DNA from: an uncultured bacterium
Lineage (GTDB): Bacteria; Pseudomonadota; Gammaproteobacteria; Burkholderiales; CAIKXV01
Reading direction: 5' to 3'
Assembly: GCA_903873475.1 (NCBI GenBank)
Contig: CAIQON010000205.1
Span: 1 to 50,093 of the forward strand
Length of the DNA stretch: 50,093 bases
Under the pieces are notes generated by a model, which was given only the letters and a program-made list of their open reading frames with translations, did not search any database and had not been told where the DNA came from. Position 1 is the first letter of the stretch; each line of letters opens with the position of its first letter. A program made the translations under genes and the position numbers. Of the stretch, positions 10,138-18,319 are shown one piece after another.

Positions 10138-11454
10138 ATGATGATCCGCCTGCCGCCCGACCTTCCCGACCGATTCCTCGCCGCGAACGAGGTCCATGCA
10201 CGACCCTACGAGCCGCTGGACATCCCGGTGCGCGGGTCCTACCTCGCGATGCAGGTCGAAACCGGACAGCGAGAGCTCGAACGCGCGCACCTGCGCGCGC
10301 TGTGCGAGCGCTTCGGCTGCTCGCCGCCAGGCGAAGACCTGAACCAGTTCAGCGTCCCGTTCGGCGAGTTCCAGCTGAAGTGGGAGCGTCACGGCGAATT
10401 CTCCACCTACATCGTGCTGGTACCGGGGCTGCCGAGCCGTCCGTTTGCACAGCCGGCGATCGAATTCCTGCCGCCGGAGTGGCTGGCCGACATCCCCGGC
10501 CGGGTGATCGTGGCCACCCATGCACAGGTGATGCGTGCGCCCGAGACGCCGGACGACCCGGCACTGCTGCAGGATTTCTTCGGCTCGGCGGCGGTGGTCG
10601 GCGCGGCGATCGGCGACGGTGCCGGCTTCGCGTACACCGACTTCAAGATCCAGCACGACGGGTTCGTACGCTTCCTGATGCTGTCGTGCGCGTTCACCGA
10701 TTACCAGGCCGGGCGGATGATGCAGAGGCTGTTCGAGATCGAGGCCTACCGCGTGCTGGCACTGCTCGCGCTGCCGATCGCCCGTCGCGAGTCGCCGCGC
10801 GTGGTCGAGATCGAGCGCTCGCTCGCCATGCTCACCCAGGAGATGGCGAACGAGGACCGCGGCGATGAGACGCTGCTCGGCGAGCTCACCCAGCTCGCGG
10901 CGCAGGTCGAGAGCGCGATCGCGTCCAGCCAGTACCGCTTCGGCGCCAGCCGTGCGTACAACGCGCTGGTCACCGCACGCATCAGCGAACTGCGCGAGCG
11001 CCGCATCACCGGCCTCCAGACCATCGAGGAATTCATGGCGCGGCGGCTGTCGCCGGCGATGGCGACCTGTGCCTCGCTGTCGAGCCGGCTGCAGGAACTG
11101 TCCGAACGGGTGGCCCGCGCCAGCAGCCTGCTCTCCACGCGCGTGAGCATCGCGCGCGAGAAGCAGAACCAGGCGCTGCTCGCGTCGATGGATCGCCGTG
11201 CACGGCTGCAACTGCGGCTGCAGCAGACGGTGGAAGGACTGTCCGTGGTCGCGATCAGCTACTACGTGGTCGGGCTGATCGACTATGCCGCGAAGGGCCT
11301 GGCGGCAGCCGGCACCGGCATCGATTCGGCGATCGTGTCCGGAGTGGCGATTCCGCTGGTGGCGTTCGCGGTGGCGATGACCGTCCGGTGGGTGCGGCGC
11401 CGGGTCGTGGGCATCGCGCCGCAGCGCAACCTGCCGACTGCCATCGGTGACTGA
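10138..11454 (+). CDS. DUF3422 family membrane-anchored protein
   Basis: A protein of about 438 residues matching the DUF3422 family, recognised from the N-terminal signature NEVHARPYEPL. The function of the family is not established. The middle is rich in charged helices with coiled-coil character (LAMLTQEMANEDR, ELRERRITGLQTIEEF), and the C-terminus carries two hydrophobic segments (about residues 365-388 and 398-420) with a basic tail, suggesting a tail-anchored inner-membrane protein facing the cytoplasm. The start is uncertain: ATG at 10138 or 10141, or an upstream in-frame ATG at 10117; none has a strong Shine-Dalgarno. It is divergent from the macroglobulin gene with about 104 bp between. 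Confidence 0.85.
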   Translation: MMIRLPPDLPDRFLAANEVHARPYEPLDIPVRGSYLAMQVETGQRELERAHLRALCERFGCSPPGEDLNQFSVPFGEFQLKWERHGEFSTYIVLVPGLPSRPFAQPAIEFLPPEWLADIPGRVIVATHAQVMRAPETPDDPALLQDFFGSAAVVGAAIGDGAGFAYTDFKIQHDGFVRFLMLSCAFTDYQAGRMMQRLFEIEAYRVLALLALPIARRESPRVVEIERSLAMLTQEMANEDRGDETLLGELTQLAAQVESAIASSQYRFGASRAYNALVTARISELRERRITGLQTIEEFMARRLSPAMATCASLSSRLQELSERVARASSLLSTRVSIAREKQNQALLASMDRRARLQLRLQQTVEGLSVVAISYYVVGLIDYAAKGLAAAGTGIDSAIVSGVAIPLVAFAVAMTVRWVRRRVVGIAPQRNLPTAIGD

Positions 11455-11488
11455 CTGCGGCGACTGACTACGACGACTGACTCCCGAG

Positions 11489-12628
11489 ATGAAGACACTG
11501 CAGATCGAGGGGTGGCGCGGCATCAACCACTCCTATGCGATCGTCAACCAGTGGCAGCTGCTGGAGCTGTGCCGCCGGCCGGGGCTAGACCTCTGCCATG
11601 TCGACCGGCCGTTCTTCAACGCTGGCTGGAACGCCGGCGCCAACGGCAGCGGCTTCAGCGCCGCGCAGCGGCAGCTGATCGAGGGAATCCGGGGCCCGCG
11701 GCCGGGGGAGACGCCCGATGTGGCGTACCGGATCGCCTTCCCGTTCGATGTGTCTCCCTGCGAGGCCGGCCGCGTGTTCGTGTTCGGTACCGCCGAATAC
11801 CAGCACACCGAAGGCATGTTCGGCAGCGGCGACACGGCGCGCGCGATCGGCGACGAGCGGCTGTCGATCGTCACGCCCTCGCACTGGTCGAAGGCCGGCT
11901 TCGTCGCCACCGGCTTCGACCCGGCGCGGGTGCATGTGGTGTCACATGGCATCGACCCGGCAAGCTTCAGGCCGATCGAGCGCAAGGCGCGCAAGACCCT
12001 GCGCAACCTGATGCGGGTGCGCAACGACGACTTCGTGCTGCTGTCGGTGGGTGCGATGACCGAAAACAAGGGCATCGACCTGCTGCTCACTGCCTTTGCA
12101 CGGCTGCGTGCGAAGCACCGCCACCTGAAGCTGGTGCTCAAGGACCAGAGCAACCTGTACGGGCTGACGGCCGACCGCATCCTGGCGCAGCTCGCCGCGT
12201 CGCCGCACGGCCACCTGTTCACCGAAGACGTGGTGTCGTCGATCGTGTTCGTGTCGCACAACCTCGGCATCGCCGAGCTGGCCGCGCTGTACGGCGCGGC
12301 GGACTGCTACGTGTCGCCGTACAAGGCCGAAGGCTTCAACCTCACACCGCTGGAAGCGGCCGCCTGCGGCGTACCCATCGTCGTCACGCGCGGCGGATCG
12401 ACCGACGACTATTTCGACCCGGCGATCGGGCTGCAGGTCGACAGCCGCCGGATGCAGTCCGGCCGGCGCGCCTGGCTTGAGCCCGATCCCGAGTCGCTGT
12501 TCGAGGCACTCGGCCAGCTCATCGACGGACGCCGCCGCTTCGATCCGGCAGCGGTCAGTGCCGCGGTGCATGGCCGATTCACGTGGTCGAAGGTCACCGC
12601 CGAACTGGCGCGCGTGCTAGGCGTCTGA
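11489..12628 (+). CDS. Glycosyltransferase family 4 (GT-B) protein
   Basis: A 379-residue GT-B glycosyltransferase of the GT4 group. The C-terminal donor-binding half has SVGAMTENKGIDLLLTAF, the loop YGAADCYVSPYKAEGFNLTPLEAAACG with the E-x7-E type motif, and VVTRGGSTDDYF. The N-terminal acceptor half (GWRGINHSYAIVNQWQLLEL) resembles glycosyltransferases that begin with a search-for-partner loop. Donor and acceptor are not deducible. It has no glycan-cluster neighbours and is not obviously co-transcribed with DUF3422 (34-bp gap). Ribosome binding is weak (CCCGAG before ATG). It ends inside the first unit of a short tandem repeat that fills the gap to the convergent gene. Confidence 0.85.
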   Translation: MKTLQIEGWRGINHSYAIVNQWQLLELCRRPGLDLCHVDRPFFNAGWNAGANGSGFSAAQRQLIEGIRGPRPGETPDVAYRIAFPFDVSPCEAGRVFVFGTAEYQHTEGMFGSGDTARAIGDERLSIVTPSHWSKAGFVATGFDPARVHVVSHGIDPASFRPIERKARKTLRNLMRVRNDDFVLLSVGAMTENKGIDLLLTAFARLRAKHRHLKLVLKDQSNLYGLTADRILAQLAASPHGHLFTEDVVSSIVFVSHNLGIAELAALYGAADCYVSPYKAEGFNLTPLEAAACGVPIVVTRGGSTDDYFDPAIGLQVDSRRMQSGRRAWLEPDPESLFEALGQLIDGRRRFDPAAVSAAVHGRFTWSKVTAELARVLGV

Positions 12629-12660
12629 CGCTGGACGTCTGACGCTGGACGTCTGACGCT
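12623..12660 (+). repeat. Tandem 14-bp repeat (about 2.7 copies)
   Basis: The unit GTCTGACGCTGGAC occurs at 12623-12636 and 12637-12650, followed by the first ten bases of a third copy at 12651-12660. The first copy contains the glycosyltransferase stop codon. The repeat fills most of the gap between two convergent genes. A related GACTGACT-containing repetition lies just upstream of the same gene (about 11451-11486). It looks like slippage-type expansion of the 3' end. Confidence 0.8.
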
Positions 12661-12666
12661 CGGCAC

Positions 12667-13164
12667 CTACAGTACGACCGGACGGTCGGACACCTCGTTC
12701 GGCTCGCTGCCGTCGCCCGGGAAGTGGCGTGCGAGAAGCGTGCCCACCGCCTCGATGCCTGCCACGGCACCCTCCTCGAAGCGGCCTGCGCGGAACGCAG
12801 CCTCCATCTGCCGGCATACCGTCTCCCAGGCATCGGCACCGACCTGCGCATGGATGCCCCGGTCGGCGACGATCTCGACATCGCGGTCGGCCCAGAGCAG
12901 GTAGATCAGCACGCCGTTGTTCTCGGCGGTGTCCCAGACGCGCAGCCGGCCGAACTGTTCGATCGCGCGGTCGCTGGCATGCTGCCCGGACCACAACGCA
13001 TCGCCTTCGAGCGAGGCCTCGATCGCGAAGCAGATCTGCCCGCGGTGCAGGCGTTCGGTACGTGCGATCGCCTGCTCGACCCGGTCAAGAGTGGGCGAAG
13101 GGAATGCCTGGCGCATCGCACGCTCGGCGGTGAACAGGTGGCGCAGCCGTCTCGACAGGCTCAT
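12667..13164 (-). CDS. Short TPM-domain protein
   Basis: A 165-residue protein matching the TPM (YgcG-like) domain without the signal peptide or Gly-rich tail of its upstream neighbour. Recognisable parts are GQICFAIEASL, the WDTAENNGVLIYLLWADRDVEIVADRGI strand-turn region seen in sections, and the C-terminal AGRFEEGAVAGIEAVG helix. The function is unknown; paired TPM proteins behind LemA are a frequent arrangement in betaproteobacteria. The ATG at 13164 has a GGGGAGG Shine-Dalgarno about 8 bp upstream and lies 13 bp after the stop of the larger TPM gene, so the three genes form an operon. Confidence 0.88.
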   Translation of the reverse strand: MSLSRRLRHLFTAERAMRQAFPSPTLDRVEQAIARTERLHRGQICFAIEASLEGDALWSGQHASDRAIEQFGRLRVWDTAENNGVLIYLLWADRDVEIVADRGIHAQVGADAWETVCRQMEAAFRAGRFEEGAVAGIEAVGTLLARHFPGDGSEPNEVSDRPVVL

Positions 13165-13177
13165 CGGCGGGCCTCCC

Positions 13178-14128
13178 CTACCAGCAGCCGGAGGCGCCAC
13201 CGCCCCCGAACCCGCCGCCACCGCCGCCCCAGCTTCCGCCACTGCTGCCGCCACCGGAAGACCAGCCACCGCCGGAGGACCAGCCACCGCCGCCGCGGGT
13301 GCCCGCACCCGCCAGTGTGAGGACCAGCGCGATCAGCGCCGCCACCACGGCGACCAGCAGCACGCCGCTCATCGACCAGGCGATCAATCCGATGCCGGTG
13401 CCGACGATGCCGGCGGCCCAGCCCTTGCCGACGATCGCGCGCAGGATGCCGCCCGCAAATGCAGTGCCGACCAGCACCAGCACCAGCAAGGCTTCGTAAT
13501 CGATGCCGTCACGCTTCTGGCCGCCCTGGCGCGCCGGTGGTGGAGGCAGTGGTTCGCCGTCGATCACCCGGATCATCCGGTCGACGCCCGCCTCGATGCC
13601 ACCGGCGAAGTCGCCGCTGCGAAAGCGCGGCACGATCACCTCGTCGATGATGCGCCGGGCGATCGCATCGGGCAGCGCGCCCTCGAGGCCGTATCCGACT
13701 TCTATGCGCAACGCCCGGTCGTCCTTGGCCACCAGCAGCAGCGCGCCATCGTCGACCTTGCGCCGGCCGATCTTCCATGCCTCCGCCACGCGCAGCGCGT
13801 ACTGCTCGATCGCTTCCGGCTTCGTCGTCGGCAGCATCAGCACCGCGAGCTGGCTGCCCTTGCGCGCCTCGAACGCCGCCAGCTTCGCCTCCAGAGCGGC
13901 GGCCTGGGCGGCATCGAGCGTCTTCGTGAGGTCGGTGACCCGGCGCTCCAGCGCAGGCACGGCCACCAGCGACTGGGCCATGGCCGCGGATGGCATGAAG
14001 GCCAGCAGAAACGCGGGCAGCCAGAGCACGGCTGCCAGCAGGGCCGCCGCCGTGCGCAAGGCGGGACGCCACCGGCAACCGCCGGCAGGCACGGCTGCCG
14101 GGGACGGTGCAGGGCGGCCGCAGATCAC
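13178..14128 (-). CDS. TPM-domain membrane protein (YgcG-like) with Gly-rich tail
   Basis: A protein of about 316 residues: hydrophobic signal segment (LLAAVLWLPAFLLAF), extracytoplasmic TPM domain (residues about 50-180, with LERRVTDLTKTLDA, VGYGLEGALPDA and GDFAGGIEAGVDRMI), then two transmembrane segments and a Gly/Ser/Trp-rich tail ending in GGGGASGCW. This architecture is typical of YgcG/TPM proteins encoded next to LemA; their biochemical role is not settled. No ATG is available before the signal peptide. The GTG at 14128, two bases past the lemA stop, is the best candidate, with another GTG at 14092; neither has a good Shine-Dalgarno, suggesting translational coupling to lemA. Confidence 0.87.
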   Translation of the reverse strand: MICGRPAPSPAAVPAGGCRWRPALRTAAALLAAVLWLPAFLLAFMPSAAMAQSLVAVPALERRVTDLTKTLDAAQAAALEAKLAAFEARKGSQLAVLMLPTTKPEAIEQYALRVAEAWKIGRRKVDDGALLLVAKDDRALRIEVGYGLEGALPDAIARRIIDEVIVPRFRSGDFAGGIEAGVDRMIRVIDGEPLPPPPARQGGQKRDGIDYEALLVLVLVGTAFAGGILRAIVGKGWAAGIVGTGIGLIAWSMSGVLLVAVVAALIALVLTLAGAGTRGGGGWSSGGGWSSGGGSSGGSWGGGGGGFGGGGASGCW

Positions 14129-14129
14129 G

Positions 14130-14780
14130 CTATTTCGCGGGGGCCGGCGCCGGTGCAGCCGGGGCAGCCGGAGCGGACGGCGCGGAAGGCCGCGCACCGA
14201 AATCCACCGTCGGCGGCCTGGCGATCGCCGCCTCGTTCTCGACCGTGAAGTTCGCCTTCACGCCATAGCCGAACACCATGGCGGTGAGGTTGCTGGGGAA
14301 CTGGCGCACGGTCACGTTGTAGGCCTGCACCGCATCGATGTAGCGCTTGCGCGCGACGGTGATCCGGTTCTCCGTCCCCTCGAGCTGCGCCTGCAGGTCA
14401 CGGAAGTTCTGGTCCGACTTCAGCTGGGGATAGTTCTCGGCGACCACCAGCAGCCGCGACAGTGCCGACGACAGTTCGCCCTGCGCCGCCTGGAACTTCG
14501 CGAACGCGGCGGGGTCGTTCACCAGCTCGGGCGTGGCCTGCAGCGACCCGACCCGCGAACGCGCGTTGGTCACCCCGAGCAGGATGTCCTTCTCCTGTTC
14601 GGCGAAACCCTTGACCGTCGCCACCAGGTTCGGCACCAGGTCGGCCCGGCGCTGGTACTGGTTGATTACCTCAGACCAGGACGACTTGATCGTCTCGTCG
14701 GTCACCTGCAGCGTGTTGTAGCCGCAGCCGCCGAGCAGCAGCGCGCTACAGAGCGAAAGTACGGAAAGCAGTCGGCGCAT
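14130..14780 (-). CDS. lemA: LemA family lipoprotein
   Basis: A 216-residue LemA protein. The N-terminus has a lipoprotein signal with lipobox LLGGC (Cys near residue 19), followed by the conserved YNTLQVTDE region, RRADLVPNLVATVKGFA, the NARSRVGS segment, and ENYPQLKSDQNF, all standard LemA blocks that form a helical bundle. The C-terminus is an Ala/Pro-rich tail. The LemA role is unknown; it is usually an envelope protein linked to TPM partners, as here. The ATG at 14780 has an AGAGGAG Shine-Dalgarno seven bases upstream. The gap of 121 bp to the uracil-DNA glycosylase gene could hold its promoter. Confidence 0.94.
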   Translation of the reverse strand: MRRLLSVLSLCSALLLGGCGYNTLQVTDETIKSSWSEVINQYQRRADLVPNLVATVKGFAEQEKDILLGVTNARSRVGSLQATPELVNDPAAFAKFQAAQGELSSALSRLLVVAENYPQLKSDQNFRDLQAQLEGTENRITVARKRYIDAVQAYNVTVRQFPSNLTAMVFGYGVKANFTVENEAAIARPPTVDFGARPSAPSAPAAPAAPAPAPAK

Positions 14781-14901
14781 CGATGGCTCCTCTGATCGGG
14801 ACGGTGGCCCGGCCGGTGTGCAGTACGGCGGCCGGCATCGACCGCCGGTCGTGCCGGGGATATGGGGACCCTACCACGCCATTCAAGCCCGGACGACGGA
14901 C

Positions 14902-15702
14902 TCAGCCTGGCGGCTGCGCGTCCTGTGCCGCGCCGGCGCGCCATTCGGCCACCCGCTCGCGGATGAAGCAGAGGTCTTCCCATGCCTTTATCTTGTCCGG
15001 CAGGGTACGCAGGAGATACGCCGGATGGTAGGTCACCATCAGTGGCGTGTCGCGATAGCGGAATACCTTGCCGCGCATGCTGGCGATCGACTGCTCCTTG
15101 CCCAGCAACGTGACCGCCGCGGTCTTGCCTAGCGCGACGATGACCTTCGGCTGCAGCAGCTGGATCTGCCTGTGCAGGTAGGGCTCGCAGGCAGCGACTT
15201 CGGCCGCCGCAGGCACGCGGTTGCCCGGCGGCCGGCACTTGACGATGTTGGCGACGTAGACATCGTCGCCACGCTTCATCCCGAGCGCGGCAAGCATGTT
15301 GTCGAGCAGGCGGCCCGCCTGGCCGACGAACGGTTCGCCGCGCTCGTCCTCTTCGGCGCCCGGGCCCTCGCCGACGAACAGCCAGGAGGCCTTGCGGTCG
15401 CCGACACCGAACACCGTGCAGTTGCGCGTGGTGGCGAGCGGGCAGGCCGTGCAGCCCGCCACCGCTTCGGCAAGCGGCGTCCAGTCCATCTGCATGATCG
15501 CCGTGGCACGACCCTGCGCATCGACGGCTGCGGGCGCGGCGGGCGTGTCGGACGTGTCGGGGCTGGATGCGTCGTCCGCCGCAGCCGGGGTACCGGTCAC
15601 GGTGCCCGGCGCCGCCGTTGGCAGGGTGCGCGCGAAACCTTCGCGCAGTGTCCAGCGTGGCGAAAGGCCCATTTCATCGAGGATTTCGGTGCGGCGGCTC
15701 AT
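14902..15702 (-). CDS. Uracil-DNA glycosylase, family 4 (iron-sulfur)
   Basis: A 266-residue family 4 uracil-DNA glycosylase that removes uracil from DNA in base-excision repair. The catalytic core has [18 protein letters not shown], and the late motif TYHPAYLLR is present. Four cysteines arranged as C-x2-C (CTAC) and C-x15-C (starting at KCRPPGNRV) fit the [4Fe-4S] ligands of this family. The first about 80 residues include an Ala/Pro/Asp-rich linker after a short conserved N-terminal segment (ILDEMGL), common in proteobacterial members. It follows rimI by 28 bp and is the third gene of a tsaB-rimI-udg unit. Confidence 0.93.
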   Translation of the reverse strand: MSRRTEILDEMGLSPRWTLREGFARTLPTAAPGTVTGTPAAADDASSPDTSDTPAAPAAVDAQGRATAIMQMDWTPLAEAVAGCTACPLATTRNCTVFGVGDRKASWLFVGEGPGAEEDERGEPFVGQAGRLLDNMLAALGMKRGDDVYVANIVKCRPPGNRVPAAAEVAACEPYLHRQIQLLQPKVIVALGKTAAVTLLGKEQSIASMRGKVFRYRDTPLMVTYHPAYLLRTLPDKIKAWEDLCFIRERVAEWRAGAAQDAQPPG

Positions 15703-15730
15703 CGTGCAGGGCGGAACAGGTCCAGGTCGG

Positions 15731-16192
15731 TCACAGCGGCAGCGACATCACCCAGGCATCCTCGCGGCCGCCGCGCGCAGGGTAGTAGCCCTTGCGCACG
15801 CCGATCCGCTCGAATCCGGTGGCTTCGTACAGCGCAATTCCGGCGCCATTCGACGGACGCACCTCCAGGAACAGGGTCTGCGCATCGGCGCACCGGGCAT
15901 CGTGGATCGACGCGAGCAGCAGCTGGCGGCCGAAACCGCGGCGCTGCCAGCCGGCCGCGATGGACAGATTGAGCAGGTGCGCCTCGCCCGGACCGAACAT
16001 CATCACGCGATAGCCGACCAGGGCGCCACCGAACGCCACCACCGCAGCATCGTAGCCGGAGCGGAGCGCGTCGCGGAAGTTTCCGTCGGTCCAAGGGAAT
16101 TCGTAGATGTGGTTCTCGATCGAGACCACCTCGGGCAGGTCCTGCACGAGCATCCGGCGGGCGACCGGCTGCACGTCCCAGCGTGCACTCAC
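15731..16192 (-). CDS. rimI: Ribosomal protein S18 alanine N-acetyltransferase RimI
   Basis: A 153-residue GNAT acetyltransferase. The acetyl-CoA binding motif is [10 protein letters not shown], preceded by [10 protein letters not shown] and followed by [35 protein letters not shown], the standard RimI signature. RimI acetylates the N-terminal Ala of ribosomal protein S18. The start is a GTG (16192-16190) overlapping the tsaB stop as GTGA, so translation is likely coupled; an in-frame ATG further in would delete the first conserved strand. The gene order tsaB-rimI is widespread. Confidence 0.93.
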   Translation of the reverse strand: MSARWDVQPVARRMLVQDLPEVVSIENHIYEFPWTDGNFRDALRSGYDAAVVAFGGALVGYRVMMFGPGEAHLLNLSIAAGWQRRGFGRQLLLASIHDARCADAQTLFLEVRPSNGAGIALYEATGFERIGVRKGYYPARGGREDAWVMSLPL

Positions 16193-16977
16193 CGCGCCAC
16201 CCCGGCCGGCGTCATGCTGCGCAAGCGTGCGGCTCCGGCGCGCAGCGCGGCCTGCTCGCCCGAGTCGAGCGCCACCTTGTCGCGCACATAGAATGGCGCG
16301 GCCAGCGCGGCATCCACCGCTGCACCCGCGCGGAAGGCGATCGCCCCCAGCGCCGCCACCGCGCGCGCATCGGGCATCACCGAGGCGTCGATGACCTCCA
16401 GTGCCGGCAATCGCTGGCGCAGCACCGCGCCATGCGCCGCGAAGCCGTTGCCGCAGCCCGCCCACCCCGCGCCGGGGAGCATCGGCACCGCATCCGGCGC
16501 GCAGACCCGGGGCGGGGACAGCACCTCGATCGAGGCATCGGGCACGTCGGGCAGGTGCGGGCCGGCTTGCGTGCGGCGGATCTGGTAGGCGGCGCAGTAC
16601 ACCTCGCCCATCCGCGCATCCAGGCAGGCGATCACCTGGGGCTGCCCGCTGGCCCAGGCGATCGACGACAGCGAATCGACCGCAATCAACGGCCGGTCGA
16701 TCGCCAGGCCCAGCCCCTGCGCGACGCCGCAGGCGATGCGCAGCCCGGTGAACGAACCGGGCCCCGCACCGAAGGCGATCGCGTCGAGCGCGGACAGTGG
16801 CGTGCCCGCATCCGCCAGCAGTGCGTCGATCATCGGCAGCAGCAGGCGTGAATGGGCCGGCAGCGACGAAGACGGCGTGCCCTGCCCTGCGTCCGCGCTG
16901 CGCGCGCACAGCCGGCCGTCGCGCAGCAGCGCGACGGAACAGCAACCGGCAGTGGTGTCGACAGCGAGCAGGACCAT
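16189..16977 (-). CDS. tsaB: tRNA threonylcarbamoyladenosine biosynthesis protein TsaB
   Basis: A 262-residue TsaB, the partner that binds TsaD and TsaE in forming the t6A37 modification of ANN-decoding tRNAs. The ASKHA nucleotide-fold motifs are present: [16 protein letters not shown] at the N-terminus and [17 protein letters not shown] around residues 66-82, the latter diagnostic for TsaB/TsaD. The ATG at 16977 places the conserved AVDTT strand at the usual position; an upstream TTG at 16986 is possible but less likely. It is first in the tsaB-rimI-udg unit. Confidence 0.93.
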   Translation of the reverse strand: MVLLAVDTTAGCCSVALLRDGRLCARSADAGQGTPSSSLPAHSRLLLPMIDALLADAGTPLSALDAIAFGAGPGSFTGLRIACGVAQGLGLAIDRPLIAVDSLSSIAWASGQPQVIACLDARMGEVYCAAYQIRRTQAGPHLPDVPDASIEVLSPPRVCAPDAVPMLPGAGWAGCGNGFAAHGAVLRQRLPALEVIDASVMPDARAVAALGAIAFRAGAAVDAALAAPFYVRDKVALDSGEQAALRAGAARLRSMTPAGVAR

Positions 16978-17061
16978 GGGGGGCAACCGGCGCGGAGTGC
17001 CGATTCTACCGGAGCATCGGCAGCGCCCCGCATGCGCGCGTACCGCTCCTCGGCATGGAGA

Positions 17062-17385
17062 TCAGCGATCCTGGCGGTACAGGTCGCGTCTGGCTTCGTG
17101 CAGGTCGTGCCGAAGGCTGCGCCGCTCTTCCGGCGTCATCCGCTCGCGCCGTTCCTCGAGGTGGCGACGGCGCTGTTCCCGGGATTCGTCGCGGCGGTGG
17201 TCCTGGCGGGCGGCGTCGTGCCGTTGATGGCGTTCTTCGAAGCGCTCGCGCGCCCCGCCTTGCCGGTCGGCAGGCTGGGCCGACGCCGGCCGCTGCGGCA
17301 GCAGTGCGAGCAGCATCAGCAGGCACAGCGCGTGCAGCGCCGACCGTCTGCCGAAACTCCGCCGCGCCCGTTTCCGGTCGAACAT
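17062..17385 (-). CDS. Small Arg-rich secreted protein
   Basis: A 107-residue protein with a basic N-terminus and a clear signal peptide (ALCLLMLLALLPQRPASAQ, cleavage near residue 36). The mature part of about 71 residues is dominated by Arg, Glu, His, Gln and Asp and appears to contain no Lys and no Cys. It ends with MTPEERRSLRHDLHEARRDL, a motif I associate with small periplasmic proteins of betaproteobacteria of unknown function. It is probably a long charged helix. The ATG at 17385 has GGAG about 8 bp upstream. It is divergent from ompR across 166-175 bp that contains an inverted repeat, so OmpR control is conceivable but unproven. Confidence 0.8.
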   Translation of the reverse strand: MFDRKRARRSFGRRSALHALCLLMLLALLPQRPASAQPADRQGGARERFEERHQRHDAARQDHRRDESREQRRRHLEERRERMTPEERRSLRHDLHEARRDLYRQDR

Positions 17386-17461
17386 GCCCGCTCCGATGGA
17401 TTGCCCAGAGCCCGATCGTAGATCGATTGCCGACGCAACCCAAGCGCTGGAACGGGTCCTT

Positions 17462-17506
17462 TGTAACAATATGTCACCCTTGGCACCAGGGTCATGGCCT
17501 GTTACA
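17462..17506. promoter_or_regulatory. Spaced inverted repeat in the ompR upstream region
   Basis: TGTAACA at 17462-17468 and its exact reverse complement TGTTACA at 17500-17506 are separated by 31 bp in the divergent gap between the Arg-rich secreted protein and ompR. It lies in the only AT-richer patch of the gap. It is a candidate binding site or looped operator; no factor can be assigned from sequence. Confidence 0.35.
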
Positions 17507-17560
17507 CGCGCCCCCCGGCGCGCCCACACGCCAGCCCCCGGTGGCGCTAGCATGCAACCC

Positions 17561-18286
17561 ATGGAAAAGACGATCAAGACACGCCTGCTGGTGGTCGACG
17601 ACGACGTGCGGCTGCGCGATCTGCTCAACCGCTACCTCACCGAACAGGGCTTCCAGGTGCTGGTGGCCGCCGACGGCGCGGCGATGGACAAGCAGCTCGC
17701 CCGCAACGTGATCGACCTCGTCGTGCTCGACCTGATGCTGCCGGGAGAGGACGGGCTTTCGATCTGCCGGCGGCTGCGCACGGCCTCGCCCGCGCTGCCG
17801 ATCGTGATGCTGACCGCCAGGGGCGACGAGGTCGACCGGATCGTCGGCCTCGAAATGGGTGCGGACGACTACCTCCCCAAGCCGTTCAGCCCGCGCGAAC
17901 TGGTCGCGCGCATCAACGCGGTGCTGCGCCGCCGCGGGCCGGCAGTGCCGCCCGGGGCGCCAGACGCGCACGCCGGCAGCGTGACGTTCGGCCCCTTCAC
18001 GCTGAACACCGGCAACCGTACCCTGATGCGCGACGGGCAACCCGTGGCGCTCACCACCGGCGAATTCTCGCTGCTCAAGGTGCTCGCCGCCAGCCCGGGG
18101 ACGCCGCTGTCGCGCGACAAGCTGATGGAACTGGCGCGCGGCCGCGAACTCGAGCCGTTCGACCGCAGCATCGACGTGCAGGTGTCGCGGCTGCGCAAGC
18201 TGGTCGAGGACGATCCGGCGAAGCCGCGCTACATCCAGACGGTCTGGGGCTTCGGCTATGTGTTCGTCCCCGATGCCAAGCGCTGA
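17561..18286 (+). CDS. ompR: OmpR-type response regulator
   Basis: A 241-residue response regulator. The receiver domain has the acidic pocket VVDDD, phosphoacceptor Asp57 (VVLDLMLPGEDG), the Thr switch in MLTARGD and Lys in YLPKPF. The C-terminal winged helix (from about residue 140) has the OmpR signature SIDVQVSRLRKLVEDD and the terminal hairpin IQTVWGFGYVFVP. Next to an EnvZ-like kinase it is expected to respond to osmotic or envelope conditions. Start is ATG 17561 by comparison with family N-termini; an in-frame ATG at 17552 is equally possible, and neither has a strong Shine-Dalgarno. Confidence 0.92.
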   Translation: MEKTIKTRLLVVDDDVRLRDLLNRYLTEQGFQVLVAADGAAMDKQLARNVIDLVVLDLMLPGEDGLSICRRLRTASPALPIVMLTARGDEVDRIVGLEMGADDYLPKPFSPRELVARINAVLRRRGPAVPPGAPDAHAGSVTFGPFTLNTGNRTLMRDGQPVALTTGEFSLLKVLAASPGTPLSRDKLMELARGRELEPFDRSIDVQVSRLRKLVEDDPAKPRYIQTVWGFGYVFVPDAKR

Positions 18287-18319
18287 CCGCTCGCGCGCGG
18301 CGCAGTCGCCAGGGCCGCG

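Noticed and set aside
12667-14780. The lemA-TPM-TPM cassette as a novel envelope system
   Set aside because: This three-gene arrangement is common in betaproteobacteria, so it is not new, although its function remains unclear.
17480-17496. TTGGCACC-AGGG-TCATG upstream of ompR as a sigma54 promoter
   Set aside because: The -24 half fits but the -12 half lacks the invariant GC.
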